A stretch of 64,000 bases of DNA from Micromonospora sp. C28SCA-DRY-2 (GCF_030519475.1 NZ_JAUMKD010000004.1:521501-585500), one strand, 5' to 3'; positions 22,325-31,881 are shown, numbered from the stretch's first letter. The notes: generated from the letters alone by a model not told the origin. Translations and numbers: made by a program.

Positions 22325-23323
22325 GTGACGAAGCGGTTGACCGAAGTTGCCAAGAAGGCGGGCGTCAGCGAGGCCACCGTCAGCCGGGTGCTCAACGGCC
22401 GGGACGGGGTCTCCGAGGCGACCCGGACGGCGGTGCTGACCGCGCTGGACGTGCTCGGCTACGAGCGGCCGACCAAGCTGCGCGGCGAGCGGGCCCGGCT
22501 GGTCGGGCTGGTGCTGCCCGAGTTGCAGAACCCGATCTTCCCGGCGCTCGCCGAGGTGGTCACCGGATCCCTCGCCCAGCGTGGGTTCACCCCGGCGCTC
22601 TGCGCCCGCACCATCGGCGGCGTCTCCGAGATGGACTACGTGGAGATGCTCCTCGACCACCAGGTCTCCGGGGTGATCTTCGCCGGCGGCTCGTACGCGC
22701 TCGCCGACGCCCGGCACGACCACTACCGCCGGCTGACCGACCGGGGCCTGCCGGTGGTGCTGGTCAACGCGGGGGTGGACGAGTTGGGCTTCCCCCGGGT
22801 CTCCACGGACGACGCGGTGGCGGTGGAGCAGGCGTACGGGCACCTGCGCTCGCTGGGCCACGACCGGATCGGGATGGTGCTCGGCCCGGAGGGGCACGTG
22901 CCGTCCCGGCGCAAGTTGAACGCGATGATCCAGGCCGCGGGCTGGACCGACGACGAGTTCGTCGAACGCTCCAGCTTCTCGATGGAGGGGGCCCGGGTCG
23001 CCGCGACCAAGCTGGTCGAGCGGGGCGTGACCGGCATCATCTGCGCCAGCGACGTGCTGGCCCTGGGCGCCATCCGGGCCGCCCGGCGGCTCGGCCGCGC
23101 GGTGCCGGCCGACGTATCGGTGGTCGGCTTCGACGACTCCGCGTTCATGACCTGCACCGACCCGCCGCTGACCACCGTGCGCCAGCCGATCGAGACGATG
23201 GGGCAGGCCGCGGTGGACCTGCTGGTCACCCAGATCGAGGGGGCCGGCGTGCTGCACGACGAGCTGCTGTTCGAGCCCGAACTGGTGGTACGCGGCTCCA
23301 CCGCCCCCGCACCCGGCCGCTGA
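22325..23323 (+). CDS. LacI-family repressor of the alpha-glucoside locus
   Basis: A 332-residue repressor. The LacI helix-turn-helix and hinge region is intact: RLTEVAKKAGVSEATVSRVLNG (4-25) and EATRTAVLTALDVLGYERPT. The periplasmic-binding-protein-like effector domain follows (VGLVLPELQNPIFPALAEVV, GHDRIGMVLGPEG, PADVSVVGFDDSAFM). GTG at 22325 follows TACGAT (22312-22317) by 7 bases, so it is probably leaderless. It precedes a sugar ABC importer and an alpha-glucosidase gene in the same orientation, the layout of the agl operon of streptomycetes (aglR-EFG-A). I infer that it represses this operon until an alpha-glucoside binds. Confidence 0.9.
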   Translation: MTKRLTEVAKKAGVSEATVSRVLNGRDGVSEATRTAVLTALDVLGYERPTKLRGERARLVGLVLPELQNPIFPALAEVVTGSLAQRGFTPALCARTIGGVSEMDYVEMLLDHQVSGVIFAGGSYALADARHDHYRRLTDRGLPVVLVNAGVDELGFPRVSTDDAVAVEQAYGHLRSLGHDRIGMVLGPEGHVPSRRKLNAMIQAAGWTDDEFVERSSFSMEGARVAATKLVERGVTGIICASDVLALGAIRAARRLGRAVPADVSVVGFDDSAFMTCTDPPLTTVRQPIETMGQAAVDLLVTQIEGAGVLHDELLFEPELVVRGSTAPAPGR

Positions 23324-23612
23324 CCCGGCGCGGCCGGCGGCCACGCCGCTGACCGTCCACCGCCGACTCACCGTCCGGCCACGGACCGCCTCCCTGACTG
23401 CCGAGAACGACGCTCCGGCCGTCGACCGCTGCTCGCGGTCGGCGGCCGTTTCGTTGTGGGCCGACGCCGGGCGGACCCCGCGAGATCCACCGGCCGGGAG
23501 CTGCCGTCCGGGGCACCGAAAGGGGACGAAGAGCAGGATTCTCGGCGCCGGGGTGAGCCTTGTCCCGATCTCTCGTCATACAGTCGTGTCTTTTCAAAAC
23601 AGGATCGAAACC
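23324..23612 (+). other. non-coding gap before the importer promoter
   Basis: About 290 bp with weak coding signal in all frames and rising AT content toward the promoter. Two similar stretches, CTCTCGTCATACAGT (around 23570) and CTCTCGTTACAGT (overlapping the -10), suggest a duplicated promoter or regulator site. No gene seen. Confidence 0.5.
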
Positions 23613-23641
23613 TTGCCGAGATCAGTCGCTCTCGTTACAGT
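23613..23641 (+). promoter_or_regulatory. promoter of the sugar ABC importer operon
   Basis: TTGCCG (23613-23618), an exact 17-base spacer and TACAGT (23636-23641). It leaves a leader of about 140 nt before the binding-protein ATG. Just upstream, TTTC and GAAA ends flank an 11-base stretch (23592-23610), a possible but unproven repressor site. Confidence 0.6.
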
Positions 23642-23740
23642 GACTCCACTCACACCGGGCCCCGGCGTAGTCACCGCGGGTCAGGTCGCAGGACGGATAC
23701 CTCACGTAGCAGGGCATCGGCCGCGGTGACGACCACCGCA

Positions 23741-23778
23741 GTTCCGCGAAGGTCATGGAGACACTCGTTCCGCGAAGG
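23741..23778 (+). repeat. duplicated translation-initiation segment
   Basis: The 12-mer GTTCCGCGAAGG occurs at 23741-23752 and 23767-23778. Each copy is a ribosome-site-like sequence near an in-frame ATG (23755 and 23788), so the binding-protein gene has two possible starts 33 bp apart. Confidence 0.7.
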
Positions 23779-23787
23779 GATGGACAG

Positions 23788-25167
23788 ATGTCCGTACCGC
23801 AGTACCGGAAGGCTGCGGCGTTAGCGCTCGTGGCCGGCCTCGGGCTCAGCCTCACCGCTTGCTCCACGAAGAGCGACGACGCCTCGAACGAGGCAGGTGG
23901 CAAGGTCACCATCACCGTCGACTGCCAGCCGGTCGGCTCCCAGAAAGAGCTGTTGCAGAACTGGAACGACGATGTCGCCGAGTTCCAGCGACAGAACCCG
24001 GACATCGTCATCAAGAGCGTCAGCGTCGGCGAGCAGTGCAACAACCCGCCGGACTTCACCGCCCGCCTCGCCGGCGGCACCGTCACCGACGTCTTCTACG
24101 GGTACATGACCGACCTGGCGCAGGTGCTGGACTCCGGTCAGGCGATGGACATCACCCAGTACGCCACCAAGGACACCATCCCGACCTGGGACAGCATCGA
24201 CCCGGCGCTCAAGGAGGTCTTCAGCGACGGCGGCAAGCTCTACGCCGTCCCGGTGAAGAACTACTCGATGGGCCTGGTCTACAACAAGGTCCTGTTCCAG
24301 CAGGCGGGGCTCGACGTGAACAACCCGCCCAAGACCTGGCCTGAGGTCCGGGCGGCGGCCAAGAAGATCGCCGCGCTCGGCAACGGCATCGCCGGCTACG
24401 CCGAGTACAGCGCCGGCAACACCGGCGGCTGGCACTTCACCTCCCTGCTCTACTCCCAGGGCGGCCAGGTGCTGACCGCCGACGGCAAGAAGGCCGACTT
24501 CAACAACGCGATGGGCAAGCAGGTCCTGCAGAACCTCAAGGACATGCGGTACGGCGACAACAGCATGGGCAGCCGCCAGCTGCTCCAGTGGGGCGACCTG
24601 CTGACCAACGCCGCCGCCGGCAAGGTCGGCATGTTCATCGGCGCGCCGGACACCACCCAGGCGATCGTCAGCCAGTTCCAGGGCAAGTTCCAGGACTGGG
24701 CGATGGGCCCACTGCCCGGCCAGGACGGGCCGGCGAAGGCGACGCTCGGTGGCGGCGAGGGGTACTTCTTCAAGAAGGGCCTCACTCCGGAGCAGGTCAA
24801 GGCCGGCCTGAAGTGGATCGCGTACCAGAAGCTGACGCCGGGCAAGGGCCAGTTCGACTACGTCCGGTCCAAGCCGCAGAACTACCCGGTCGGTCTGCCC
24901 CAGCCGCTGCTCTTCGCCAACGGCAGCGAGGCGCAGAAGCAGGAGCTGGAACTGCGCAAGGCGAACGCGAACGTGGACACCGCGAACTTCGCGATCTTCG
25001 AGGCGAACCCGGTCCCGATCAAGGGCGAGCCCCGCAACGCGCAGGCGATCTACGCGGTGCTCGACGCGGCCATGTCGGGTGTGCTGACCAACCCGAACGC
25101 GAACATCGACGCGCTGCTCAAGACGGCTGAGGACAAGGTCAACCAACTCCTCGCGGCGGAGAGCTGA
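23788..25167 (+). CDS. sugar ABC transporter substrate-binding lipoprotein
   Basis: A 459-residue lipoprotein with signal sequence and lipobox LTAC (Cys about 25), then a family 1 extracellular solute-binding fold: VTITVDCQPVGSQKELLQNWND, DFTARLAGGTVTDVFYGYM, YAVPVKNYSMGLVYNKVLFQQAG, KTWPEVRAAAKK and GEGYFFKKG. It should capture an oligosaccharide outside the membrane and deliver it to the two permeases encoded next. ATG at 23788 with GAAGGGA is preferred over ATG at 23755 because it gives a standard-length signal peptide. A strong hairpin follows the stop. No ATPase gene is present, so a shared MsiK-type ATPase encoded elsewhere probably powers uptake, as in streptomycetes (inference). Confidence 0.92.
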   Translation: MSVPQYRKAAALALVAGLGLSLTACSTKSDDASNEAGGKVTITVDCQPVGSQKELLQNWNDDVAEFQRQNPDIVIKSVSVGEQCNNPPDFTARLAGGTVTDVFYGYMTDLAQVLDSGQAMDITQYATKDTIPTWDSIDPALKEVFSDGGKLYAVPVKNYSMGLVYNKVLFQQAGLDVNNPPKTWPEVRAAAKKIAALGNGIAGYAEYSAGNTGGWHFTSLLYSQGGQVLTADGKKADFNNAMGKQVLQNLKDMRYGDNSMGSRQLLQWGDLLTNAAAGKVGMFIGAPDTTQAIVSQFQGKFQDWAMGPLPGQDGPAKATLGGGEGYFFKKGLTPEQVKAGLKWIAYQKLTPGKGQFDYVRSKPQNYPVGLPQPLLFANGSEAQKQELELRKANANVDTANFAIFEANPVPIKGEPRNAQAIYAVLDAAMSGVLTNPNANIDALLKTAEDKVNQLLAAES

Positions 25168-25168
25168 C

Positions 25169-25208
25169 CGGTGGTGTGGGGGTCGGTCCGCCGGCCCCCA
25201 CACCACCG
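25169..25208 (+). ncRNA. intercistronic stem-loop after the binding-protein gene
   Basis: A perfect 14-bp stem (25169-25182 with 25195-25208), extended inside by a further short pairing, begins 2 bp after the stop. Hairpins here in sugar ABC operons stabilise or partly terminate the message so that binding protein is made in excess over permeases. This is a structural RNA element rather than a gene. Confidence 0.7.
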
Positions 25209-25249
25209 CGCCGCACCGTCCGGTCACCGACTTCCGCGCAGGAGTTGCC

Positions 25250-26200
25250 TTGACGCTCACCACCCTCCCCGGTGCCACCAGGAAGCCGGGTCGCCCACCG
25301 GCTCCGCCCGGACCACTGCCCACCGGCCTCGGCCGCAAGGTACGGGACAACCTCACCGGGCACGCGTTCCTGATCGGCGCGGTGCTCTGCTTCGTGGTCT
25401 TCTCCTGGTACCCGATGATCCGCGGCGTCGTGATGAGCTTCCAGCGCACCCGGCGCGGCGAGACCACCTGGGTCGGCTGGGACAACTACGCCCGCATCAT
25501 CGACGACCCCAGCTTCTGGACCGCGTGGAAGAACACCTTCTACTTCACGGTCCTCGCGCTCGTCCTCGGCTACGCGGTGCCGTTCTTCGTGGCGATCCTG
25601 CTCAACGAGTTCCGCCACGCCAAGGGGTACCTGCGGATCCTGGTCTACCTGCCGGTGATGCTGCCGCCCGCCTCGGCGCTCTTCCTCTTCAAGTACTACG
25701 CGTACGACCCCAGCGAGGCGGGCCTGTTCAACGCGATCCTCAAGGCGCTGCACCTGCCGACGTCGCAGTGGATGCAGTCGCCGGAGATGACCATGCCGGC
25801 GATGGTGATCGCGTCGACCTGGATGAACATGGGCAGCGCGGTGCTGATCTACCTGGCCGCGCTGCAGAACATCCCCGGCGAGCTCTACGAGGCGGCCGAG
25901 CTGGACGGCGCCGGGATCTGGCGGCGGATCCGGCACGTGACCATCCCGCAGACCCGGCTGATCCTCGCGCTGCTGGCGATGCTCCAGATCGTCGCCACCA
26001 TGCAGCTCTTCATCGAGCCGCTGATCCTCGCTAACGGCGCCGGCGCCCAGGACTCGGCGACCTCGGTCGCGTACCTCATCTACCAGCACGGGTTCTTCCA
26101 GAACGACCTCAACGGGGCCGCCGCGCTCGGCGTGATCATGCTCGTGGTGCTGGCCGGCTTCTCCGCCGTCTACGTGCGGCTGACCGCGAAACAGGACTAG
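25250..26200 (+). CDS. sugar ABC transporter permease (MalF-type)
   Basis: A 316-residue inner-membrane permease with six predicted membrane segments (first: HAFLIGAVLCFVVFSWYPMI). The cytoplasmic EAA loop that docks the ATPase reads ELYEAAELDGAGIWRRIRHV. An AGGAG ribosome site at 25239-25243 indicates the TTG at 25250 as start. Followed after 13 bp by the partner permease gene. Confidence 0.92.
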   Translation: MTLTTLPGATRKPGRPPAPPGPLPTGLGRKVRDNLTGHAFLIGAVLCFVVFSWYPMIRGVVMSFQRTRRGETTWVGWDNYARIIDDPSFWTAWKNTFYFTVLALVLGYAVPFFVAILLNEFRHAKGYLRILVYLPVMLPPASALFLFKYYAYDPSEAGLFNAILKALHLPTSQWMQSPEMTMPAMVIASTWMNMGSAVLIYLAALQNIPGELYEAAELDGAGIWRRIRHVTIPQTRLILALLAMLQIVATMQLFIEPLILANGAGAQDSATSVAYLIYQHGFFQNDLNGAAALGVIMLVVLAGFSAVYVRLTAKQD

Positions 26201-26213
26201 GACGGACGAGGAC

Positions 26214-27101
26214 ATGGCACAGGACTCCGGCACCCGGACCCTCATCTCCCACGCCCAGCTCCGGCGGGGGCGCGGCAAGGTGATCTACTGGACGCTGCTG
26301 GCCGTCGTCGTGGTGGTGTTCACGCTCGTCTTCCTCGGGCCGCTCTACTGGATGGTCACCGGCGCGCTCAAGTCCGGCCAGGAGATCGCGCAGACCCCGC
26401 CGACGCTGTTCCCCAAGGATCCCCAGCCGCAGAACTACGTGGACGCGTGGCACAACCTGGACCTCGCCAAGCTGCTGTTCAACACGTTCTACTACGCGGC
26501 CGGCGCGGTGGCGTTCCAGCTCGTCTTCGACACCGCCGCGGCGTACTCCCTGTCGAAGCTCCGGCCGGTCTTCGGCAACGCGATCCTCGGCCTGATGCTG
26601 ACCACGCTGATGATCCCGGCGATGGTCCTCATCGTCCCGCAGTACGTGACGGTGATCGACCTGCCGATCCTGCACCTCAACCTGCTCGACTCGCCGTTCG
26701 CGATCTGGCTGCCCCTGGTCGCCAACGCGTTCAACATCTTCCTGCTGAAGCGGTTCTTCGACTCGATCCCCGAGGACCTGATGGCGGCGGCCCTGATGGA
26801 CGGGGCGACGCCGCTGCGCACGCTCTGGTCGATCATCCTGCCGATGTCGCGCCCCATCCTCGGCGTCGTCTCGATCTTCGCGGTGACCGCGGTCTGGAAG
26901 GACTTCCTCTGGCCGAAGCTGGTCATGCCGCACCCCGAGACCCGGACGGTCAGCGTCGGCATCTACGCCTTCTCGGGCGGCACGCCGATGAACGTGGTGG
27001 TCGCCGCGTCGGTGATCGCCGCGATCCCGACCGTCATCGTCTTCCTGATCTTCCAGCGGAACATCATGTCCGGCCTGACCACCGGCAGCCTCAAGGGCTG
27101 A
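26214..27101 (+). CDS. sugar ABC transporter permease (MalG-type)
   Basis: A 295-residue permease, partner of the preceding protein, with six membrane segments and the EAA loop DLMAAALMDGATPLRTLWSI before ILPMSRP. The periplasmic loop after TM1 (FKDPQPQNYVDAW type) is normal for the MalG class. The short gap to the upstream permease gene implies one transcript. Confidence 0.92.
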   Translation: MAQDSGTRTLISHAQLRRGRGKVIYWTLLAVVVVVFTLVFLGPLYWMVTGALKSGQEIAQTPPTLFPKDPQPQNYVDAWHNLDLAKLLFNTFYYAAGAVAFQLVFDTAAAYSLSKLRPVFGNAILGLMLTTLMIPAMVLIVPQYVTVIDLPILHLNLLDSPFAIWLPLVANAFNIFLLKRFFDSIPEDLMAAALMDGATPLRTLWSIILPMSRPILGVVSIFAVTAVWKDFLWPKLVMPHPETRTVSVGIYAFSGGTPMNVVVAASVIAAIPTVIVFLIFQRNIMSGLTTGSLKG

Positions 27102-27194
27102 CCCCACCACCAGCGCAACCACCCCGGCGAACAACGACGTTCGCCCGACACATCCAGGTCCGGCGGCCCGCCGACGTACCGAGGCAGAAAGCAG

Positions 27195-28850
27195 GTGCTC
27201 GTGTCCACAGCAGACGACGGCCGGTGGTGGCGGGAAGCGGTGATCTACCAGGTCTACCCGCGTAGCTTCGCCGACGGTGACGGCGACGGCATCGGTGACA
27301 TCGCCGGCATCCGGTCCCGGCTGGACCACCTCGCCGCGCTCGGCGTCGACGCGATCTGGTTCAGCCCCTGGTACCCCTCGCCGATGGCCGACGCCGGCTA
27401 CGACGTGGCCGACTACCGCGACATCGACCCGGTCTTCGGCACCCTGGCCGAGGCGGAGGCGCTGATCGCGGAGGCGCACGCGCTCGGCATGCGGACCATC
27501 GTCGACGTGGTGCCCAACCACTGCTCTGACGCGCACCCCTGGTTCCAGGCGGCACTGGCCAGCCCGGACGCGCCCGAACGGGACCTGTTCTGGTTCCGCC
27601 CCGGCCGCGGCCCGGACGGTGAGCGCAAGCCCACCGACTGGGTCTCGCCGTTCGCCGGCGACACCTGGACCCGGACCACCAACCCGGACGGCACGCCGGG
27701 CGACTGGTACCTGCACCTGTTCGCCCCCGAGCAGCCCGACTTCAACTGGGACCACCCGCGGGTGCGCGCCGAGTTCGAGGACATCCTGCGGTTCTGGCTC
27801 GACCGGGGCGTGGACGGCATCCGGATCGACTCCGCGGCGATGCTGGCCAAGGACCCGACGCTGCCGGAGGCGACGCCGGACGGCCCGAGCCCGTTCGTCG
27901 ACGTGGACGCGGTGCACGAGATCTACCGCGGCTGGCGGCGGATCACCGACAGCTACCCGGGCGGCCGGGCGCTGATCGGGGAGGTCTGGCTCCCCGACCA
28001 CCAGCGGTTCGCCAACTACCTGCGCCCCGACGAACTGCACGCCGCGTTCAACTTCGACTTCCTCGGCTGCGCCTGGGACGCGGCCGCGCTGCGGGCCTGC
28101 ATCGACACGACGCTCACCGCCCACGCCCCGGTGGGCGCCCCGGCCACCTGGGTGCTCTCCAACCACGACGTCACCCGGCACGTCACCCGGTACGGCCGGG
28201 CGGACACCACGTTCAGCTTCGCCGCCAAGCGCGAGGGCATCCCCACCGACCTGGAGCTGGGCACCCGGCGCGCCCGGGCGGCGGCCCTGCTCTCCCTCTC
28301 CCTGCCCGGCGCCGCCTACGTCTACCAGGGCGAGGAACTCGGCCTGTGGGAGGTCGAGGACATCCCGCGCGAGCTGCGCCAGGACCCGATGTACCACCGC
28401 TCCGGCGGCGTCGACCCCGGCCGGGACGGCTGCCGCGTCCCGATCCCCTGGACCGGTGACGAGCCGCCGTTCGGGTTCAGCCCCGACGGCGCCGCCGCGC
28501 CCTGGCTGCCCCAGCCGGCCGACTGGAAGGACCGGACGGTCCGGGCGCAGACCGGCGACACCACCTCGATGCTCGAGCTGTACCGGGCGGCGATCCGGAT
28601 CCGGCGGGCCCACCCGGCGCTCGGCGACGGGACGATGACCTGGCTGCCCGCCCCGGACGGGGTGCTCGCCTTCCACCGCCCGCCCGGCTTCACCTGCCTG
28701 GTCAACCTCTCCGCCGCGGCGGTGCCGCTGCCGCCGCACACCGAACGGCTGCTCGCCAGCGGGCCGCTCGACGACGACCTGCTGCCGCCGGACACCGCCG
28801 TCTGGCTGCGTACCGCCGAACCGACCCCGGCCGGACCCGAAACGGCCTGA
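27195..28850 (+). CDS. GH13 alpha-glucosidase
   Basis: A 551-residue intracellular alpha-glucosidase of family GH13 that probably releases glucose from imported alpha-linked oligosaccharides. Conserved regions: DVVPNHCSD (I), GIRIDSAAM with the nucleophile Asp (II), LIGEVWLPD with the acid/base Glu (III) and VLSNHDVTRH (IV). The QVYPRSFADGDGDGIGDI start is typical of oligo-1,6-glucosidase and alpha-glucosidase members. No signal peptide, consistent with acting after import. GTG at 27195 or 27201 could start translation; GCAGG just before favours either within two codons. Last gene of the importer operon; a hairpin follows. Confidence 0.93.
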   Translation: MLVSTADDGRWWREAVIYQVYPRSFADGDGDGIGDIAGIRSRLDHLAALGVDAIWFSPWYPSPMADAGYDVADYRDIDPVFGTLAEAEALIAEAHALGMRTIVDVVPNHCSDAHPWFQAALASPDAPERDLFWFRPGRGPDGERKPTDWVSPFAGDTWTRTTNPDGTPGDWYLHLFAPEQPDFNWDHPRVRAEFEDILRFWLDRGVDGIRIDSAAMLAKDPTLPEATPDGPSPFVDVDAVHEIYRGWRRITDSYPGGRALIGEVWLPDHQRFANYLRPDELHAAFNFDFLGCAWDAAALRACIDTTLTAHAPVGAPATWVLSNHDVTRHVTRYGRADTTFSFAAKREGIPTDLELGTRRARAAALLSLSLPGAAYVYQGEELGLWEVEDIPRELRQDPMYHRSGGVDPGRDGCRVPIPWTGDEPPFGFSPDGAAAPWLPQPADWKDRTVRAQTGDTTSMLELYRAAIRIRRAHPALGDGTMTWLPAPDGVLAFHRPPGFTCLVNLSAAAVPLPPHTERLLASGPLDDDLLPPDTAVWLRTAEPTPAGPETA

Positions 28851-28861
28851 CCAGCCGCGGT

Positions 28862-28888
28862 GCCGGCGGCCCCGTCCCGGCCGCCGGC
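28862..28888 (+). terminator. hairpin after the alpha-glucosidase gene
   Basis: A perfect 10-bp stem (28862-28871 with 28879-28888) and 7-base loop, 11 bp past the stop. Likely ends or reduces the importer transcript before the secreted glucanase genes. Confidence 0.6.
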
Positions 28889-29001
28889 GCCGCAGCGCCC
28901 GCCGGTTCGCACCGGCCGACCTCGACAAGGAGGTACGCGACCCCAGCGCCACGCCGCACCGCACGGGGGACCTGGATCGCCACGAAAGGGAGAGCCAGCT
29001 C

Positions 29002-31839
29002 ATGCCCGACCACCCCACCGCCACCCCGCCCCGAAGAAGCCGGGCCCGCGCGGGCGTCGCCGCCCTCGCCGGCGCCGCCCTCACCGCGACCACGCTCACC
29101 GCCGTCGCACTGACCAGCACCGCCACCCCCGCCCGGGCCGCCGGGATCTCCCCGTTCGACATCCCCGGCCGGGGCGCGACCGTCCCGTTCGTCGAGCACG
29201 AGGCGGAGGAGGTCGCGCACACCGGCACGAAGATCGGTCCGGACCGGCGCTACGGCACCCTGCCGTCCGAGGCCTCCGGCCGGGAGGCGGTCACCCTCGA
29301 CGCCGTCGGCGAGTACGTGGAGTTCACCCTGACCGCGCCGGCCAACGCGGTCACCTTCCGGTACAGCCTGCCGGACAACGCCGCCGGCACCGGCCGGGAC
29401 GCCAGCATCGACCTGCGGGCCAACGGCGCCCTGGTCAAGGCGGTGCCGGTGACCTCCCGGTACGGCTGGTACTACGGCGGCTACCCGTTCAACAACAACC
29501 CGGGCGACACCAACCCGCACCACTTCTACGACGAGACCCGGACCATGTTCGGCGCCACCTACCCGGCCGGCACGAAGATCCGGCTCCAGGTCTCCTCGAC
29601 CGCCCAGTCGCCCACCTTCACCATCGACCTGGCCGACTTCGAACTGGTCGGCGACCCGATCGGCAAGCCCGCCGGCGTCCTCGACGTGGTCACCGACTTC
29701 GGCGCCGACCCGACCGGCGCCACCGACTCCACTGCGAAGTTCCAGGCCGCGGTGGACGCCGGACGCGCCCAGGGCCGCGCGGTCTGGATCCCGACCGGCA
29801 CCTTCACCCTGTGGGACCACGTGGTCGTCGACGGGGTGACGCTGCGCGGCGCCGGGCCGTGGTACTCGGTGCTCGGCGGCCGGCACCCCACCGACCGCAA
29901 GCGCGCCGTCGGCATCTACGGCAAGTACGTCCCCGGCGGCGGCTACAGCGGCGAGATCCGCCCGCACGAGGCCGGCGGCCCGAGCCGCAACGTCACCCTG
30001 CGGGACTTCGCCATCATCGGCGACATCCGCGAGCGGGTGGACGAGCACCAGGTCAACGCCATCGGCGGGGCCATGTCGAACTCGGTGGTGGACAACGTCT
30101 GGATGCAGCACACCAAGGTCGGCGCCTGGATGGACGGCCCGATGGACAACTTCACCATCCGCAACAGCCGGATCCTCGACCAGACGGCGGACGGGGTGAA
30201 CTTCCACTGGGGCGTCACCAACTCCACTGTCACCAACACCTTCGTCCGCAACACCGGCGACGACGCCCTGGCGATGTGGGCGCAGAGCGTGCCGAACGTC
30301 AACAACTCCTTCACGTTCAACACCATCGGCGTGACCATCCTCGCCAACCACCTGGTCACCTACGGCGGCCGGGACATCCGGATCACCGACAACGTGACCG
30401 CCGACTCGGTCACCAACGGCGGCGGCATCCACGTCGCCAACCGCTACCCCGGCGTCAACGGCCCGACCGCCGTCGCCGGGACGATCACGGTCGCCCGGAA
30501 CACCCTGATCCGCAACGGCAACTCCGACTACAACTGGCGCTTCGGGGTCGGCGCGATCTGGTTCTCGGCGCTGAACGAGCCGATCCAGGGCGCGGCGATC
30601 ACCGTCACCGACACCGACATCCTGGACAGCTCGTACGCGGCGCTGCACTGGATCGAGGGCGCCACCAGCGGGATCAGCTTCACCAACGTGCGCATCGACG
30701 GCGCCGGCACGTACGCCCTCCAGGTGCAGGCACCCAGCCAGGTCTCCTTCACCAACGTACGGGCCACCGGGATCGCCCAGGCCAACCCGATCCACAACTG
30801 CGTCGGCAGCGGCTTCCAGATCACCCAGGGGCCCGGCAACTCCGGCTGGTACACGGCCACCCCGTACTGCGGGCCCTGGCCGGAGCCGCAGTGGGGCGGC
30901 GGCCCGACCAGCCCACCGCCGACCACCACCCCGCCGCCGACCACCCCGCCGCCCACCGGCGGGAACCTGGCCGCGGGCCGGCCGGTGACCGCCACCAGCT
31001 CCACCCAGAACTACGTGGCGGCGAACGCGGTGGACGGCAGCGCGGCCAGCTACTGGGAGAGCGCCAACAACGCGTTCCCGCAGACGCTCACCGTCGACCT
31101 GGGCGCGGCCCGTGCCGTCGGCCGGGTGGTGTTGAAGCTGCCCGCCGGCTGGGAGCGGCGCACCCAGACCCTGTCGGTGCTCGGCTCCACCGACGGCTCG
31201 TCGTGGGCCACGCTCGCCGGCTCGGCCGGCCGCACCTTCGACCCGGCCAGCGGCAACACCGCCACCATCGCACTGCCGGCCGGTGACCGTCGCTACGTCC
31301 GGCTGAGCTTCACCGGCAACACCGGCTGGCCGGCCGGCCAGGTCGCCGAGTTCGAGGTGTACGGCGACGGCGGCACCCCGCCACCCACCACCCCGCCACC
31401 GACCACGTCGCCGCCACCGACCGGCAACCTGGCGCTCGGCCGGCCCGTCGCGGAGACCAGCCACGCCGACGTGTACGTGGCCGCCAACGCGGTCGACGGC
31501 AACCCGAACACCTACTGGGAGAGCGCCAACAACGCCTTCCCGCAGTCGGTGACGGTCGACCTGGGTGCGGCCCGTCCGGTGTCCCGGGTGGTGCTGAAGC
31601 TGCCGCCGTCCCCGGCCTGGCAGACCCGTACCCAGACGCTGTCGGTGCTCGGCTCCACCGACGGCTCGTCGTGGGCCACGCTCGCCGGCCCGGCCGGCCG
31701 CACCTTCGACCCGGCCACGGGCAACACGGTGTCGATCACCGTGCCGGCCGGTGACCGCCGGTACGTCCGGATCACCGTCACCGGCAACACCGGCTGGCCG
31801 GCGGGCCAGCTCGCCGAGTTCGAGGTCCACGCCACCTGA
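29002..31839 (+). CDS. secreted GH87-type alpha-1,3-glucanase (mycodextranase-like) with two CBM32-type modules
   Basis: A 945-residue secreted protein that probably cleaves alpha-1,3-glucan or nigeran. Modules: signal peptide 1-46 (cut near ATPARA); a CBM35-like module starting VEHEAEEVAHTG (about 55-215); a parallel beta-helix (about 220-630) opening with VVTDFGADPTGATD; a Pro/Thr linker (634-652); and two discoidin/CBM32 modules (653-790, 807-945) separated by a second linker. The catalytic pattern of GH87 is Asp, then an Asp pair 23-24 residues later: D397 in TADGVNF and D420/D421 in NTGDDALAM. An AAGGGAG ribosome site selects the ATG. The GH13 and importer genes upstream suggest the released sugars are taken up. 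Confidence 0.82.
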   Translation: MPDHPTATPPRRSRARAGVAALAGAALTATTLTAVALTSTATPARAAGISPFDIPGRGATVPFVEHEAEEVAHTGTKIGPDRRYGTLPSEASGREAVTLDAVGEYVEFTLTAPANAVTFRYSLPDNAAGTGRDASIDLRANGALVKAVPVTSRYGWYYGGYPFNNNPGDTNPHHFYDETRTMFGATYPAGTKIRLQVSSTAQSPTFTIDLADFELVGDPIGKPAGVLDVVTDFGADPTGATDSTAKFQAAVDAGRAQGRAVWIPTGTFTLWDHVVVDGVTLRGAGPWYSVLGGRHPTDRKRAVGIYGKYVPGGGYSGEIRPHEAGGPSRNVTLRDFAIIGDIRERVDEHQVNAIGGAMSNSVVDNVWMQHTKVGAWMDGPMDNFTIRNSRILDQTADGVNFHWGVTNSTVTNTFVRNTGDDALAMWAQSVPNVNNSFTFNTIGVTILANHLVTYGGRDIRITDNVTADSVTNGGGIHVANRYPGVNGPTAVAGTITVARNTLIRNGNSDYNWRFGVGAIWFSALNEPIQGAAITVTDTDILDSSYAALHWIEGATSGISFTNVRIDGAGTYALQVQAPSQVSFTNVRATGIAQANPIHNCVGSGFQITQGPGNSGWYTATPYCGPWPEPQWGGGPTSPPPTTTPPPTTPPPTGGNLAAGRPVTATSSTQNYVAANAVDGSAASYWESANNAFPQTLTVDLGAARAVGRVVLKLPAGWERRTQTLSVLGSTDGSSWATLAGSAGRTFDPASGNTATIALPAGDRRYVRLSFTGNTGWPAGQVAEFEVYGDGGTPPPTTPPPTTSPPPTGNLALGRPVAETSHADVYVAANAVDGNPNTYWESANNAFPQSVTVDLGAARPVSRVVLKLPPSPAWQTRTQTLSVLGSTDGSSWATLAGPAGRTFDPATGNTVSITVPAGDRRYVRITVTGNTGWPAGQLAEFEVHAT

Positions 31840-31842
31840 CGT

Positions 31843-31881
31843 GTGGGCGGGGCCCCGTACGCCGACCGGGGCCCCGCCCAC
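31843..31881 (+). terminator. strong terminator between the two glucanase genes
   Basis: A perfect 15-bp stem (31843-31857 with 31867-31881) around a 9-base loop, 4 bp past the stop. Suggests the second glucanase gene has its own promoter within the following 80 bp, although I cannot point to one. Confidence 0.75.

Noticed and set aside
30906..31420. Repeated Pro/Thr codon runs (ACC CCG CCG type) as a CRISPR-like or satellite array
   Set aside because: They are in-frame linkers between domains of a secreted enzyme with irregular unit length; no repeat-spacer pattern exists anywhere in the window.
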